A stretch of 64,000 nucleotides of DNA, from assembly GCF_019801215.1 (NCBI RefSeq), contig NZ_JAHVJO010000002.1:310001-374000 (forward strand), given 5' to 3'. This document shows, in pieces, positions 1 through 9,040 of this stretch. This DNA comes from Fictibacillus nanhaiensis. Its GTDB lineage: Bacteria; Bacillota; Bacilli; Bacillales; Fictibacillaceae. Under the pieces are notes generated by a model. That model was not told the origin of the DNA, made no database searches, and was given only the letters and a program-made list of their open reading frames with translations. The stretch's first letter is position 1, and each line of letters starts with the position of its first letter. The position numbers were made by a program, and so were the translations under genes.

Positions 1-109
1 AGAGAAGGGCGGACGTAAAAACAAAGGCATTAACGAGGGAATTTATAATTTTTTTATCTCTTAAAAAAGACCTCCCGTTATTTGAGAGGTCTTTTTCAAC
101 TACGCTATA
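1..109. other. Window edge and intergenic sequence
   Basis: One plus-strand frame stays open from the window edge to a TAA at 62-64, with about 20 lysine- and glycine-rich codons. It could be the C-terminus of a gene starting outside the window, but it is too short to identify and may be chance. Directly after it lies a bidirectional terminator. Confidence 0.25.
63..96. terminator. Bidirectional intrinsic terminator
   Basis: GACCTC (69-74) pairs with GAGGTC (86-91). The stem is flanked by an A-run on the left and a T-run on the right, so it can stop the minus-strand chemoreceptor transcript and any plus-strand gene coming from outside. Confidence 0.8.
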
Positions 110-1846
110 TTAATTAAAATGTTGAATGGCTCTTTCCAGTTCTAATGAAGTCTTTCGTAAGTTTTCCATCGTTTGCTCTAAGGTTTCAACGGATTTCACT
201 TGTTCGTCACTTGAAGATGCGACCTCTTTTGTTGACACAACGGCTTGATCCATCAAACTTTGTATGACCTCTGTAGAGGCGAATAGTTCTTCTGAGCTTG
301 CTGATAATTGTTCTGTCACGGCAGACACTTCTTGTATTTCATTATTTACGTGTTGAGCAGAAGAGAAAACTTGTGACAAAGATTTTCCAATTCCTTCTAC
401 AGATTCTGTCCCCACTTTCACTAAAGTGGCACTTTTTTCAATCTCTGTTAAAGCTTTTACTGTAACATCTTTAAAACTTAAAATATGTGAAGAGACTTTT
501 TCAGCAGATGCTCGGGACACTTCGGCTAATTTTTTGACTTCATTCGCTACAACTGCAAAGCCTTTGCCTGATTCACCTGCTCGTGCTGCTTCAATAGAGG
601 CATTTAAAGCTAGTAAATTAGTTTGCTCGGTAATATCGGAAATTACATGAATCGTTTCTTCAATCGCTTAATACCCATCTGTTAATTGATGGATCAGTTG
701 TTCGGTTGATAACACTGATTGCTCTACTTCCTCAATTTGACGAATTACCTCATCCGCTCGTTTAGTACTTGCTGATACAAGGTCGGTCATATCATTTGAT
801 GATTCAGCGACTGTTGTTGAAGAATCAGCAATTCGTTGAATGCCGATCGTCATTTCTTCCATCGCTTGAATCGTTTCATCACTCGTTATTTTTTGGTTTT
901 CACTGCCTTTTGCAATGGCATATATATTAGATGTTATTTCTGTGTTTGAGCCCTTAACCGTATCAATGATTTCATCCAACCGTTTTGCTTCTGCTAGCAA
1001 GGTAACGGTAGCATCTTGAGTTTGCATTAAGATACCATTAAGTTGTTCGGTAGCCACTAAAAAATGATGAGTAAATACATGGATTTCATCATTCCCCGAA
1101 GATTTTATTGAACGTGCAGTTTCGGCAGCTTGTGATAATTTCCCTTCAGCTAATTCTTGAACGGACTGAGTTAGCGTTGAAATAGGATTCAATCTTTTTC
1201 TGATGTACCAATAAATAATACCAAGAATGACACTCATTACTACGATTAAGATTCCTGCTATGACAGGAAATGAGGTTTTAATTATATTGTTTTCAATGGC
1301 ATGAACACTCGTTGCTGCAATATCAACACCTAAAATCCCGACAACTACTCCTTTATCGTTCGTAATAGGTGCAAAAGCAGAAAGATATTGACCATAATCA
1401 GGGTCATCAACGAGTGAAGTGCTGCTCGTTTTTCCTTTAAGTACCTCTGAAATATCTGAGTAAGTAGTAGTAGCAGTAGCAGTACCAATAGGTGCAGCTA
1501 ATTCATCTCCTTCTGGCATGCCATCCACTAGAATCTTTAATTTCTTATCCGTCCCATCGATTGTGTAAACATACATAGCACCTGTTTTTTCTCGCAGATC
1601 GTTCATTTGATCACGCAAAGACCAATAGGTAGGAGATTCAGTCTGATCATTTAAGAACTTCTCATATTCCGACACATTAATTTGAGATGCAAAAGTTCGA
1701 GCGGTCTGTACACCTTGAGATCGGATCGTCTGTTCAATGGTTGATTTCGTTGAAAAATATAGAAACGTTAAAAATAAAATCACAAGAATAATAATAGCAA
1801 TTCCTAAAAAGAAGATAATTTTGGAGCTAAGCTTGCGATGTTTCAC
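110..1846 (-). pseudogene. Methyl-accepting chemotaxis protein with an in-frame stop
   Basis: Transmembrane chemoreceptor that would signal to the CheA-CheW array. The N-terminal part (minus strand, 1846 to 671) has a membrane helix at about residues 8-30, an extracellular Cache-like sensor domain, a second helix at about 191-215, a HAMP linker and the first half of the signalling coiled coil. A TAA at 668-670 interrupts it. The same reading frame continues without any indel through the conserved hairpin ([21 protein letters not shown]) and ends normally at 110 with a Phe-Asn terminus. Read through, the gene has 578 codons, a usual chemoreceptor length. The break is therefore a single-base nonsense change or a sequencing error, not a frameshift. 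A SigD promoter precedes it. Without suppression the product would lack the CheA-contacting tip. Confidence 0.85.
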
Positions 1847-1880
1847 TTTTTTCCTCCTGTCGATTAGTACTACCGTTCAT

Positions 1881-1907
1881 ATATCGACAGAAATACCCTT
1901 TGTTTTA
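1881..1907 (-). promoter_or_regulatory. SigD promoter of the chemoreceptor gene
   Basis: Minus-strand -35 TAAA (1904-1907), 15-bp spacer, -10 GTCGATAT (1881-1888). Only one base differs from the TAAA-N15-GCCGATAT consensus. It lies about 35 bp upstream of the start codon, as expected for a motility-regulon chemoreceptor. Confidence 0.8.
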
Positions 1908-2071
1908 TACTAAAACTATGGTACACAAAAGTTTTTCTAAAATGTCTAACTTGGGAAAATAGCTTCACATGTTTAATACTTAGAGGGAGCAACCTCCTCT
2001 AATTTTCCCAATATCCCCTCTCTTGTTTATAGGTATAATTAACCAGAGGGCACTTTAATAGAGGTGAAAGC

Positions 2072-2224
2072 ATGGATATTGAAGTGGGGAGTCGTGTCGT
2101 TTACAAGGGTGAGGAATACGAGGTATTGTGGATATACGAAAATGGAAATGTGGAAATTTCGAAAAAAGGACATCATCGAAAGATCGAGCTCGTTCAAAAG
2201 TCCGATCTCACAAAACTAACGTAA
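2072..2224 (+). CDS. Small orphan protein, 50 aa
   Basis: ATG at 2072 follows a good ribosome site (GAGGTGAAA, 2061-2069) and a TATAAT box at 2033-2038. The 50-residue product is soluble and highly charged. It has a compact beta-rich look (MDIEVGSRVVYKGEEYEVLW), resembling small SH3/KOW-like barrel proteins. I cannot assign a family or function. The gene stands alone between the divergent chemoreceptor and convergent prfB, and ends right at a strong bidirectional terminator. Ribosome site, -10 box and terminator together make it a credible expressed gene despite its size. Confidence 0.65.
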   Translation: MDIEVGSRVVYKGEEYEVLWIYENGNVEISKKGHHRKIELVQKSDLTKLT

Positions 2225-2258
2225 AAAAACTTCCGGCAGCCAATCACCGGAAGTTTTC
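2223..2258. terminator. Bidirectional intrinsic terminator between the 50-aa ORF and prfB
   Basis: AACTTCCGG (2228-2236) pairs with CCGGAAGTT (2247-2255), with A-tract and T-tract flanks. It serves the convergent small ORF (plus) and prfB (minus). Confidence 0.9.
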
Positions 2259-2262
2259 TTAT

Positions 2263-3361
2263 TTAGAGCTTTGAACGCAGATAGGCATCAATAAACGGTG
2301 TGATCTCACCGTCCATAACAGATTGAACGTTACCGACTTCCGTATTTGTACGGTGATCTTTTACAAGACTATACGGATGGAAAACGTAAGAACGAATCTG
2401 ACTTCCCCAGCCGATTTCTTTTTGCTCTCCGCGAATTTCTGCCAGCTGTGCCTGCTGTTCTTCTAAACGGCGCTGCACAAGTTTCGCCATCATCATCTTC
2501 ATCGCACGGTCGCGGTTCTTGATTTGTGAACGTTCGGTCTGACAAGAAACCACCGTGTTGGTTGGAATATGTGTCATACGAACCGCGGAATCTGTCGTGT
2601 TAACGTGCTGACCACCAGCACCTGATGCACGGTACGTATCAACCTTAAGATCTTCTGTGCGGATTTCTATTTCTGTATCATCCGTAATCTCGGGCATAAC
2701 TTCACACGACACGAATGACGTATGACGACGGCCAGACGAGTCAAACGGTGAAATACGCACAAGACGATGGACCCCTTTTTCCGCCTTCAGGTAGCCATAG
2801 GCGTTATGTCCTTTAATGCTCAACGTTACAGACTTCACTCCAGCTTCATCGCCAGGCAGATAATCAAGTGTTTCCACCTTATACCCTTGGCGCTCAGCGT
2901 ATCTCGTATACATGCGGAGCAGCATAGACGCCCAGTCTTGAGATTCGGTACCACCTGCACCTGGATGAAGTTCGAGAATCGCATTGTTTTTATCATATGG
3001 TTCGTTTAATAAAAGCTGAAGCTCGAAGTCGTTCAATTTCGCGATAAGCTCCTTCAAATCCCTTACAAGTTCTTTCTGAAGATCTGCATCGGCCTCTTCC
3101 TTCACCAGCTCATGTGCAATCTCTAAATCCTCGTAAGAAGAAGCAAGCTCTTCGAATTCGTTTACTTGCTCTTTTAAGCCGTTCGCTTCATTTATAACGA
3201 CCTGTGCCGCATTTTGGTCATCCCAAAACGTAGGTGCACTCATCTGTTCATCAAGTTCACCAATGCGCTCCTTTTTTGAATCGAGGTCAAAGAGACCCCC
3301 TAAAGTCATTGATTCGTTTCTCGATAATGTTCAGTTCTTGCTTTACTTCTACTAACTCCAT
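2263..3361 (-). CDS. prfB: Peptide chain release factor 2, with programmed +1 frameshift
   Basis: RF2 releases nascent protein at UGA and UAA codons. Translation starts at the ATG at 3361, preceded by AGGTGC, and reads 24 codons to an in-frame TGA at 3287-3289. The context is AGG GGG TCT CTT TGA C, the classic autoregulatory +1 slippage site: a Shine-Dalgarno-like AGGGGG just upstream, then CTT-TGA-C. After the shift the frame continues DLDSKK and runs to 2263, giving a 365-residue protein. The GGQ catalytic motif ([11 protein letters not shown]) is present; the SPF-type recognition motif reads [13 protein letters not shown]. secA lies 123 bp upstream on the same strand, as in B. subtilis. 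The break is regulatory and should not be called a pseudogene. Confidence 0.97.
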
Positions 3362-3484
3362 AGTCTTTAGCACCTCATTTATAGTTGTAAACATGGTTCA
3401 TGTATGCGAATAATCGTTTCAAATCGTTAAAAACATGAGCAAAGAGAGCCCCTGAAGAGACTCCCTTCACTTAACGGTTCTGAG

Positions 3485-6001
3485 TTATTCCTGCTCAGCG
3501 CCGTGACATTGCTTATATTTTTTCCCGCTTCCGCAAGGACAAGGATCGTTTCGTTTAATGTCCTGCTTTTTGCGTACAGGTTTCTTTTTTGTAGCTTCTT
3601 GTTTGTCGCTCGGCACAACGGCTTTACCTTCAGCCACTTGTTCACGCTGCATGTTTTGTTCGATCTGTGATTTTAAAATGTAAGTCGTCACTTCTTCTTC
3701 GATCGCAGCAACCATCGCTTCGAACATCTCAAAGCCTTCAAACTGATACTCGCGCAACGGATCGGTTTGGCCATACGCACGAAGATGGATTCCTTGACGA
3801 AGCTGTTCCATCTGGTCGATATGATCCATCCATTTGCTGTCAACAGAGCGAAGGATCACCGCTTTTTCAAACTCTGCGATCTGTTCTGCCGGCATCATTT
3901 TTTCTTTTTCAGCAAATGCAGCATGCACTTTTTCTTGAATCTTTTCTAAAATTTCTTCGCGATCTAATCCAAAGAAGTCTTTTTCGGTAAACACAGGCTC
4001 CATGAACATGACGGCGTTCACATAATCCGTGATTTCTTTAATGTTCCACTCTTCTTGAACTTCTGCTTCTGGCGTGTGGACCGTTACGATTCGTTCAATC
4101 GTAGAATCGATCATCCGAAGCACGATGCTGCTCAAGTTCTCTGCATCTAAAACTTCTTGACGCTGAGCGTAAATGATCTCACGCTGCTGACGCATAACAT
4201 CGTCGTATTGAAGGAGCTGCTTACGTGCATCAAAGTTCGAGCCTTCCACACGTTTTTGGGCAGATTCAACCGCTTTTGTTACAAGCTTGGATTCGATCGG
4301 CGTGTCTTCATCCATCCCAAGACGCTCCATCATGTTCATTAAGTTATCCGAACCGAAACGCTTCATCAATTCATCTTCCATCGAGATATAAAATTGAGAA
4401 GAACCTGGATCTCCTTGACGACCTGCACGACCACGAAGCTGATTATCGATACGACGGGACTCGTGGCGCTCTGTACCGAGAATATGAAGTCCGCCCGCTT
4501 CACGAACACCTTCGCCAAGCTTGATGTCCGTACCACGTCCGGCCATGTTCGTCGCGATGGTTACCATGCCAAGCTGACCCGCGTTTTCAATGATCTCTGC
4601 TTCACGCTCATGGTTTTTCGCATTTAATACGTTATGCTGTATTTTACGTTTCGTTAATAGCTGGGATAACAATTCAGATGTTTCAACGGCAACCGTACCG
4701 ACTAAGATAGGCTGTCCCGTCTTATGGCGTGCTTCAATTTCAGCCGCAATTGCCTTAAACTTTCCTTGCATCGTTTTATAGATCAAGTCAGATCTATCGT
4801 CACGCGCGATCGGGCGATTAGTAGGAATCGCAATAACATCCATATTGTAGATGTTGCGGAATTCCTCTTCTTCCGTTTTCGCCGTACCCGTCATACCTGA
4901 GAGCTTATTATACATACGGAAGTAGTTCTGGAACGTGATCGTTGCGAGAGTCATACTCTCACGTTGAATCTCAAGACCTTCCTTCGCTTCGATCGCTTGG
5001 TGAAGTCCATCACTATAGCGGCGTCCTGCCATCAGACGGCCCGTGAACGGGTCAACGATGACGATCTCACCGTCTTGCACAACATAATCAAAATCACGCT
5101 GCATGATCATGTTTGCTTTTAAGGCCTGATTGATATGGTGATTGAGCGATACATGCTGGTAGTCAAACAAGTTGTCAATGCTGAAAATCTTCTCAGCTTT
5201 ATTGATTCCTTCTTCTGTCAGCTGAACGTTCTTCGTTTTTTCATCAACTGTAAAATCTTCTTCTTTTTTCAACTGGCGCACGAACATGTTTGCCATCATA
5301 TAAAGCTGCGTAGATTTCTGTGCAGAGCCCGAAATAATCAATGGTGTACGCGCTTCATCGACTAAAATTGAATCGACTTCATCGACGATCGCATAGTTGA
5401 GTCGCTGTACCATCTGCTCTTTATAAACGACCATGTTGTCACGCAAATAATCGAAACCAAATTCATTATTCGTACCATACGTAATATCCGCATCATACGC
5501 CTCGCGCTTTTCTTCCTTGGAAAGGTCGGATACGTTCAGGCCTACCGTCAACCCTAGAAAATGATAAAGCGGCCCCATGATCTCAGAGTCACGTCGAGCT
5601 AAATATTCGTTTACCGTAACAACGTGAACTCCTTTTCCGTCGAGCGCATTCAAATAGACCGGCATGGTCGCAACGAGCGTTTTACCTTCACCGGTTTTCA
5701 TTTCAGCAATATTTCCTTCGTGCAGCGCTACCGCTCCCATGATCTGTACAGGGTAGTGGCGCATCTGAAGCACACGTTCAGATGCTTCGCGCACCGTCGC
5801 AAACGCTTCTGGTAAAAGGTCGTCAAGTGACTCCCCTTTTTCAATGCGTCCTTTAAATTCCGCTGTCTTCTGAGCTAATTGTTCGTCATTTAACGCTTTA
5901 AACTCATCAGCTAATGCTTCAACTTTTTCTGCTATCTTTTCGTATTTATTTAACGTTCGGTCATTGGAACTTGGAAAAATCTTTTTCAAAATGCTAATCA
6001 T
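3485..6001 (-). CDS. secA: Protein translocase ATPase SecA
   Basis: Motor ATPase that drives preproteins through SecYEG at the membrane. The product is 838 residues from the ATG at 6001 (MISILKKIF), preceded by a GGGAG ribosome site. A longer open frame to 6073 has no better start. Visible elements are Walker A ([11 protein letters not shown]), [19 protein letters not shown], the helicase motif [10 protein letters not shown] and [10 protein letters not shown] near the second nucleotide-binding fold. The C-terminus ends in the zinc-binding SEC-C motif ([16 protein letters not shown]) used for SecB or ribosome contact. The order secA-prfB matches Bacillus. Nothing looks truncated. Confidence 0.98.
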   Translation of the reverse strand: MISILKKIFPSSNDRTLNKYEKIAEKVEALADEFKALNDEQLAQKTAEFKGRIEKGESLDDLLPEAFATVREASERVLQMRHYPVQIMGAVALHEGNIAEMKTGEGKTLVATMPVYLNALDGKGVHVVTVNEYLARRDSEIMGPLYHFLGLTVGLNVSDLSKEEKREAYDADITYGTNNEFGFDYLRDNMVVYKEQMVQRLNYAIVDEVDSILVDEARTPLIISGSAQKSTQLYMMANMFVRQLKKEEDFTVDEKTKNVQLTEEGINKAEKIFSIDNLFDYQHVSLNHHINQALKANMIMQRDFDYVVQDGEIVIVDPFTGRLMAGRRYSDGLHQAIEAKEGLEIQRESMTLATITFQNYFRMYNKLSGMTGTAKTEEEEFRNIYNMDVIAIPTNRPIARDDRSDLIYKTMQGKFKAIAAEIEARHKTGQPILVGTVAVETSELLSQLLTKRKIQHNVLNAKNHEREAEIIENAGQLGMVTIATNMAGRGTDIKLGEGVREAGGLHILGTERHESRRIDNQLRGRAGRQGDPGSSQFYISMEDELMKRFGSDNLMNMMERLGMDEDTPIESKLVTKAVESAQKRVEGSNFDARKQLLQYDDVMRQQREIIYAQRQEVLDAENLSSIVLRMIDSTIERIVTVHTPEAEVQEEWNIKEITDYVNAVMFMEPVFTEKDFFGLDREEILEKIQEKVHAAFAEKEKMMPAEQIAEFEKAVILRSVDSKWMDHIDQMEQLRQGIHLRAYGQTDPLREYQFEGFEMFEAMVAAIEEEVTTYILKSQIEQNMQREQVAEGKAVVPSDKQEATKKKPVRKKQDIKRNDPCPCGSGKKYKQCHGAEQE

Positions 6002-6240
6002 CCGAATAAACGCTCCCTGTTCTCGAGAATTATATACCACTTCTATTCTACCAGTTTGTGAAACGAGCCACAAGAAATCCCAAATCTTTTCATCTGAATT
6101 GTATCATTCGCAAAAAGCCATTTCCCTATTTATGTGAAAAATTCAGAAAGTAAACGATAGATTAGTTAAACACATGTTTAAAGAAGACAAAATGTTCTTA
6201 TTTTGGTAAAATAATGGAAAGTTTAGACAGGAGGATCAGA

Positions 6241-6837
6241 ATGGAAAAAGCCGAACTGGAAAGAACAGACATAAAGCCGCAAGAGCGTAATGAAAAAAGT
6301 AAAACGATCATTCTTACATTGATCCTAAGTGTGTTCTTTATCGGTGGAGTTGGTACGTGGGGATATTATGCCCTGTTCGGTGCAAAATCGGCATCTGACT
6401 TCAATCTCCCCTCTACGGAGGAAGTGTTAGAGGCCGAGAAAAAAAGCGGAACTCCTATCTACAAACCAACCATGGCCGTAACCATAATGGAAATTCAAAA
6501 GCGAATAAACGATATGCATGAGTATTGGAACAGCGAACTGGGCTATGACCAGTGGACGAACTATCGCATAGATGCGAACAAAGGGGAGTTAAAAGGAATC
6601 GCAAATGATATAAGAAGCGATATTCTCCCTTATGTGACAGGTCCTCTACAAAAAGACATCGAAAATGCAGCAAGTAAAATTGACCAAAGCCTCGAAACGA
6701 AGGGTGTTGAACCATTAAAAGGGGTACACCGGATTTTTCATGATCTTGACATTACATTGAACGGCTATCAACAAGCGAGCGAGTATTGGGAAGTAACTGA
6801 GACGTGGGCATGGTTTCAGAAAGCTGCTGCTCAATAA
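6241..6837 (+). CDS. Membrane-anchored protein of unknown function, 198 aa
   Basis: The start chosen is the ATG at 6241, seven bases after AGGAGG, not the upstream in-frame codon at 6214. The product has a charged cytoplasmic N-terminus of about 20 residues and one membrane helix (about residues 22-43, TIILTLILSVFFIGGVGTWG). The rest is a roughly 150-residue helical extracytoplasmic domain rich in Trp, Tyr and Asp. There is no lipobox and no signal peptidase site. I do not recognise the family. It is a single-gene unit with its own terminator, transcribed divergently from secA. Confidence 0.75.
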   Translation: MEKAELERTDIKPQERNEKSKTIILTLILSVFFIGGVGTWGYYALFGAKSASDFNLPSTEEVLEAEKKSGTPIYKPTMAVTIMEIQKRINDMHEYWNSELGYDQWTNYRIDANKGELKGIANDIRSDILPYVTGPLQKDIENAASKIDQSLETKGVEPLKGVHRIFHDLDITLNGYQQASEYWEVTETWAWFQKAAAQ

Positions 6838-6847
6838 AGGTTAGTAT

Positions 6848-6883
6848 GCACTGCCCTCTTAAATGAGGGTTGGTGCTTTTTTT
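6848..6883 (+). terminator. Intrinsic terminator of the 198-aa protein gene
   Basis: GCACTGCCCTC (6848-6858) pairs with GAGGGTTGGTGC (6865-6876), followed by seven T residues. Confidence 0.85.
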
Positions 6884-6934
6884 ATGGTAGGGAATGGAGG
6901 GATGTTAGGTGGTTAGCGTTGAATGCGGAGGCAG

Positions 6935-7052
6935 TGTCGGTAATTGTCGAAAATCGGATAAAAGCAAATTAACGTGGAATTATTGAAAATAACGTAAGAG
7001 AAATGCTGAATAACGTGGAATTATGAAAAATAACGTTAGACAAATGCTGAAA
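6935..7052 (-). repeat. 21-bp-period intergenic element, TAACGT type, copy A
   Basis: Four TAACGT cores lie at 6970, 6990, 7011 and 7031, a spacing of 20-21 bp. The cores alternate between GGAATTAT-type and AGAAATGCTGAA-type tails. On the left is a cap with two boxes, TGTCGG (6935) and TGTCGA (6945), then AAATCGGATAAAAG. Copy B near 11.5 kb has the same cap and the same four cores in reverse orientation. It sits between two convergent genes, about 50 bp past the terminator of the left gene. The remainder of the 6884-7130 interval shows nothing else. Confidence 0.85.
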
Positions 7053-7130
7053 CAGCAGTGTATATCTTTTCGTGTACTTTCCATACCGACAACAAAGGAT
7101 TTATGTACATCCAAAATAAACAAAAAAAAT

Positions 7131-7175
7131 AAGGCTCACTCCTAAAGGGTTATTCCCTTTTGAGTAAGCCTTTCT
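7131..7175 (-). terminator. Intrinsic terminator of the acyl-CoA synthetase gene
   Basis: Long stem: AAGGCT-ACTC pairs with GAGT-AGCCTT, with an inner AAGGG/CCCTT stem. On the minus strand an A/T-rich tract follows (TTATTTTTTTTG). Confidence 0.85.
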
Positions 7176-7186
7176 TGTTCATTTTA

Positions 7187-8815
7187 TTACGATTTTGCCG
7201 CAGTCATATAATGATCTTTCAGTTGATCCCTGAGAGTCCGTTTTAAGAACTTTCCTACCGAGGTTTTTGGAATTTCATCCAAGAACACGATGTCGTCCGG
7301 AATCCACCACTTCGCAAACTGCGGTTTTAAATATTCCATAATCTCTTCTTTCGGAACCTTTCCTTTTGCTTCATCTTTTAACACGACGCACGCGAGCGGC
7401 CGCTCCTGCCATTCGGGATGCGGAACTGCAATCACTGAGGCTTCAAGAACATCTTCGTGTGCCATGATCGCATTCTCTAGATCAACAGACGAAATCCACT
7501 CACCGCCGCTCTTAATCAGGTCTTTCGTACGGTCAACGATCTTAACAAAGCCTTCTTCATCCACCGTCACGACATCTCCCGTATGAAGCCATCCGTCAAC
7601 GAACGTTCCTGCTGTCCGGTCATCCTTGTAATATTCATCAGCCACCCAGTTCGATCGGAGTAAAAGCTCACCCATCTCGTTTCCGTCCCACTTCACCTCA
7701 CCGTTTGCGCCGATGATTTTCATCTCTACGCCAGGCACCACATAGCCCTGCTTTGCAAGGATATCCAGTTTTGCTTCATCCTCTAAATCGGTTTGATAGG
7801 TTTTCAGTCTTGTAAAGATCACAAGCGGACTCGTCTCCGTCATCCCGTAGGCATGCATGAACGGAATGTTGTGTTTTTCTTGAAAAGCTTTGATCATGCC
7901 TTTCGGCGCTGCTGAACCTCCACATAAAACTGACCTTAGGCTCGACGTTTCATAGCTCTTCTGATCCAGTTCACGAAGGAGACCCATCCAGATCGTCGGT
8001 ACTCCAGCCGTAACTGTAACCTGCTCCATCTCTATGAGTTCAGCAAGAAGCTTAGGCGTAAACTGCGGCCCTGGCATAACCTGCTTTGCCCCAAACCAAG
8101 TAGCCGCGTATGGAAGACCCCATGCATTCACATGGAACATCGGCACAACAGGCATACATACATCACTTTCGGAAACCGCTCCGCAATCGGCAAGTCCAAG
8201 TGCCATGGAATGAAGAACAGTCGAGCGATGCGTGTACGTGACACCTTTCGGATTCCCGGTCGTCGCAGACGTATAGCACATCCCGACAGGATCGTTTTCA
8301 TCCACGTTTTGCGGGAACTCATAAGCCGGGTCACCACTCTCTACTAGTTTTTCATAGTGATAGAGAGGCTGAAGATTGGACTGTGGGAGCTCGTCTTCAT
8401 CGGTCATCAAGATATACGCTTTTACGTTAGGAATATGGTCTTTTATGTGTTCAACAAGAGGAAGAATGTCTTGATCAATCAATAAAACCTGGTCTTCGGC
8501 GTGATTGATAATGTATGCGATATGCTGAGGGGAAAGTCGAATGTTGATCGTGTGAAGGACTGCTTCAACACCTGGAATGGCAAAATAGGCTTCAAGATGG
8601 CGATGGTGATTCCATGCAAGCGTGCCGACACGTTCACCTTTTTGAACCCCAAGCCGCTTGAGTGAACTGGATAAGCAGCGGGTCCGTTCACCGATATCCC
8701 GGTAACTGAACTTTCGAATACCCGACATCGTTCGGCTCGTTACTTCTTTTTTTGCAAAATACCGTTCTGCATGCTCCAACATACTCGTAACTCGAAAAGG
8801 CACATTCATCATCAT
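7187..8815 (-). CDS. Long-chain fatty acid--CoA ligase (AMP-forming)
   Basis: Soluble ANL-superfamily enzyme of 542 residues that activates a fatty acid with ATP and couples it to CoA for beta-oxidation. Visible motifs are the P-loop-like YTSATTGNPKGVTYTHRS (about 180-197), the A5 motif HAYGMTETSP, the A7 motif GWLHTGDV, the A8 hinge DRTKDLIKSGGEWIS and the A10 lysine in PKTSVGKFLKR. It resembles medium/long-chain ligases of the AlkK/FadD3 type more than LcfA; the exact chain length is not readable. The ATG at 8815 follows AGGAGGAG. A cre site upstream suggests CcpA repression in the presence of glucose. It is monocistronic. Confidence 0.93.
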   Translation of the reverse strand: MMMNVPFRVTSMLEHAERYFAKKEVTSRTMSGIRKFSYRDIGERTRCLSSSLKRLGVQKGERVGTLAWNHHRHLEAYFAIPGVEAVLHTINIRLSPQHIAYIINHAEDQVLLIDQDILPLVEHIKDHIPNVKAYILMTDEDELPQSNLQPLYHYEKLVESGDPAYEFPQNVDENDPVGMCYTSATTGNPKGVTYTHRSTVLHSMALGLADCGAVSESDVCMPVVPMFHVNAWGLPYAATWFGAKQVMPGPQFTPKLLAELIEMEQVTVTAGVPTIWMGLLRELDQKSYETSSLRSVLCGGSAAPKGMIKAFQEKHNIPFMHAYGMTETSPLVIFTRLKTYQTDLEDEAKLDILAKQGYVVPGVEMKIIGANGEVKWDGNEMGELLLRSNWVADEYYKDDRTAGTFVDGWLHTGDVVTVDEEGFVKIVDRTKDLIKSGGEWISSVDLENAIMAHEDVLEASVIAVPHPEWQERPLACVVLKDEAKGKVPKEEIMEYLKPQFAKWWIPDDIVFLDEIPKTSVGKFLKRTLRDQLKDHYMTAAKS

Positions 8816-8855
8816 TGACTGCTTCTCCTCCTTTAAATAAAAACCTAGTCTTTTT

Positions 8856-8869
8856 TGTAAGCGTTATCA
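8856..8869 (-). promoter_or_regulatory. Catabolite-responsive element (cre)
   Basis: TGTAAGCGTTATCA matches the CcpA cre consensus (WTGNAANCGNWWNCAW core). It lies about 40 bp upstream of the acyl-CoA ligase start, where bound CcpA would block transcription. Confidence 0.75.
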
Positions 8870-8873
8870 CTAT

Positions 8874-8885
8874 TGAACTAGTTCA
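8874..8885. promoter_or_regulatory. Perfect 12-bp palindrome, possible operator
   Basis: TGAACTAGTTCA is a perfect inverted repeat five bases from the cre site in the acyl-CoA ligase upstream region. It could bind a dimeric repressor, perhaps of TetR type as is common for fatty-acid genes. This rests on symmetry and position only. Confidence 0.4.
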
Positions 8886-9040
8886 CCTCATGTAGGGCAA
8901 AATCCTTCTTTGAGTTGGTTATTAACATGCAAGAATATACAAAAAAATGATGAAAGTCAGACTTTCTTTTTGAAAAATTCTATTTGTAGCTTGTTTTTAC
9001 GTTAAACTTAAAAAAAACGGCATAAAAAGGAGTGTCGATT

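Noticed and set aside
1980-2004. Inverted repeat TTAGAGG...CCTCTAA upstream of the 50-aa ORF
   Set aside because: Imperfect stem and no clear relation to a promoter or leader; not strong enough for a regulatory call.
2263-3309. prfB read as a gene starting at 3309 with a separate upstream peptide
   Set aside because: The upstream 24 codons end at a textbook CTT-TGA-C slippage site preceded by AGGGGG. It is one frameshifted gene starting at 3361.
3427-3484. Terminator between secA and prfB
   Set aside because: Only weak, mismatched pairing and no clean T-run; the two genes may be co-transcribed.
4157-5365. Several open frames antisense to secA
   Set aside because: They are shadows of the secA coding frame, have no ribosome sites and encode no recognisable domains.
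6935-7052. CRISPR array
   Set aside because: The repeated cores are only about 6-14 bp with a 20-21 bp period. There are no 28-36 bp repeats with unique spacers and no cas genes.
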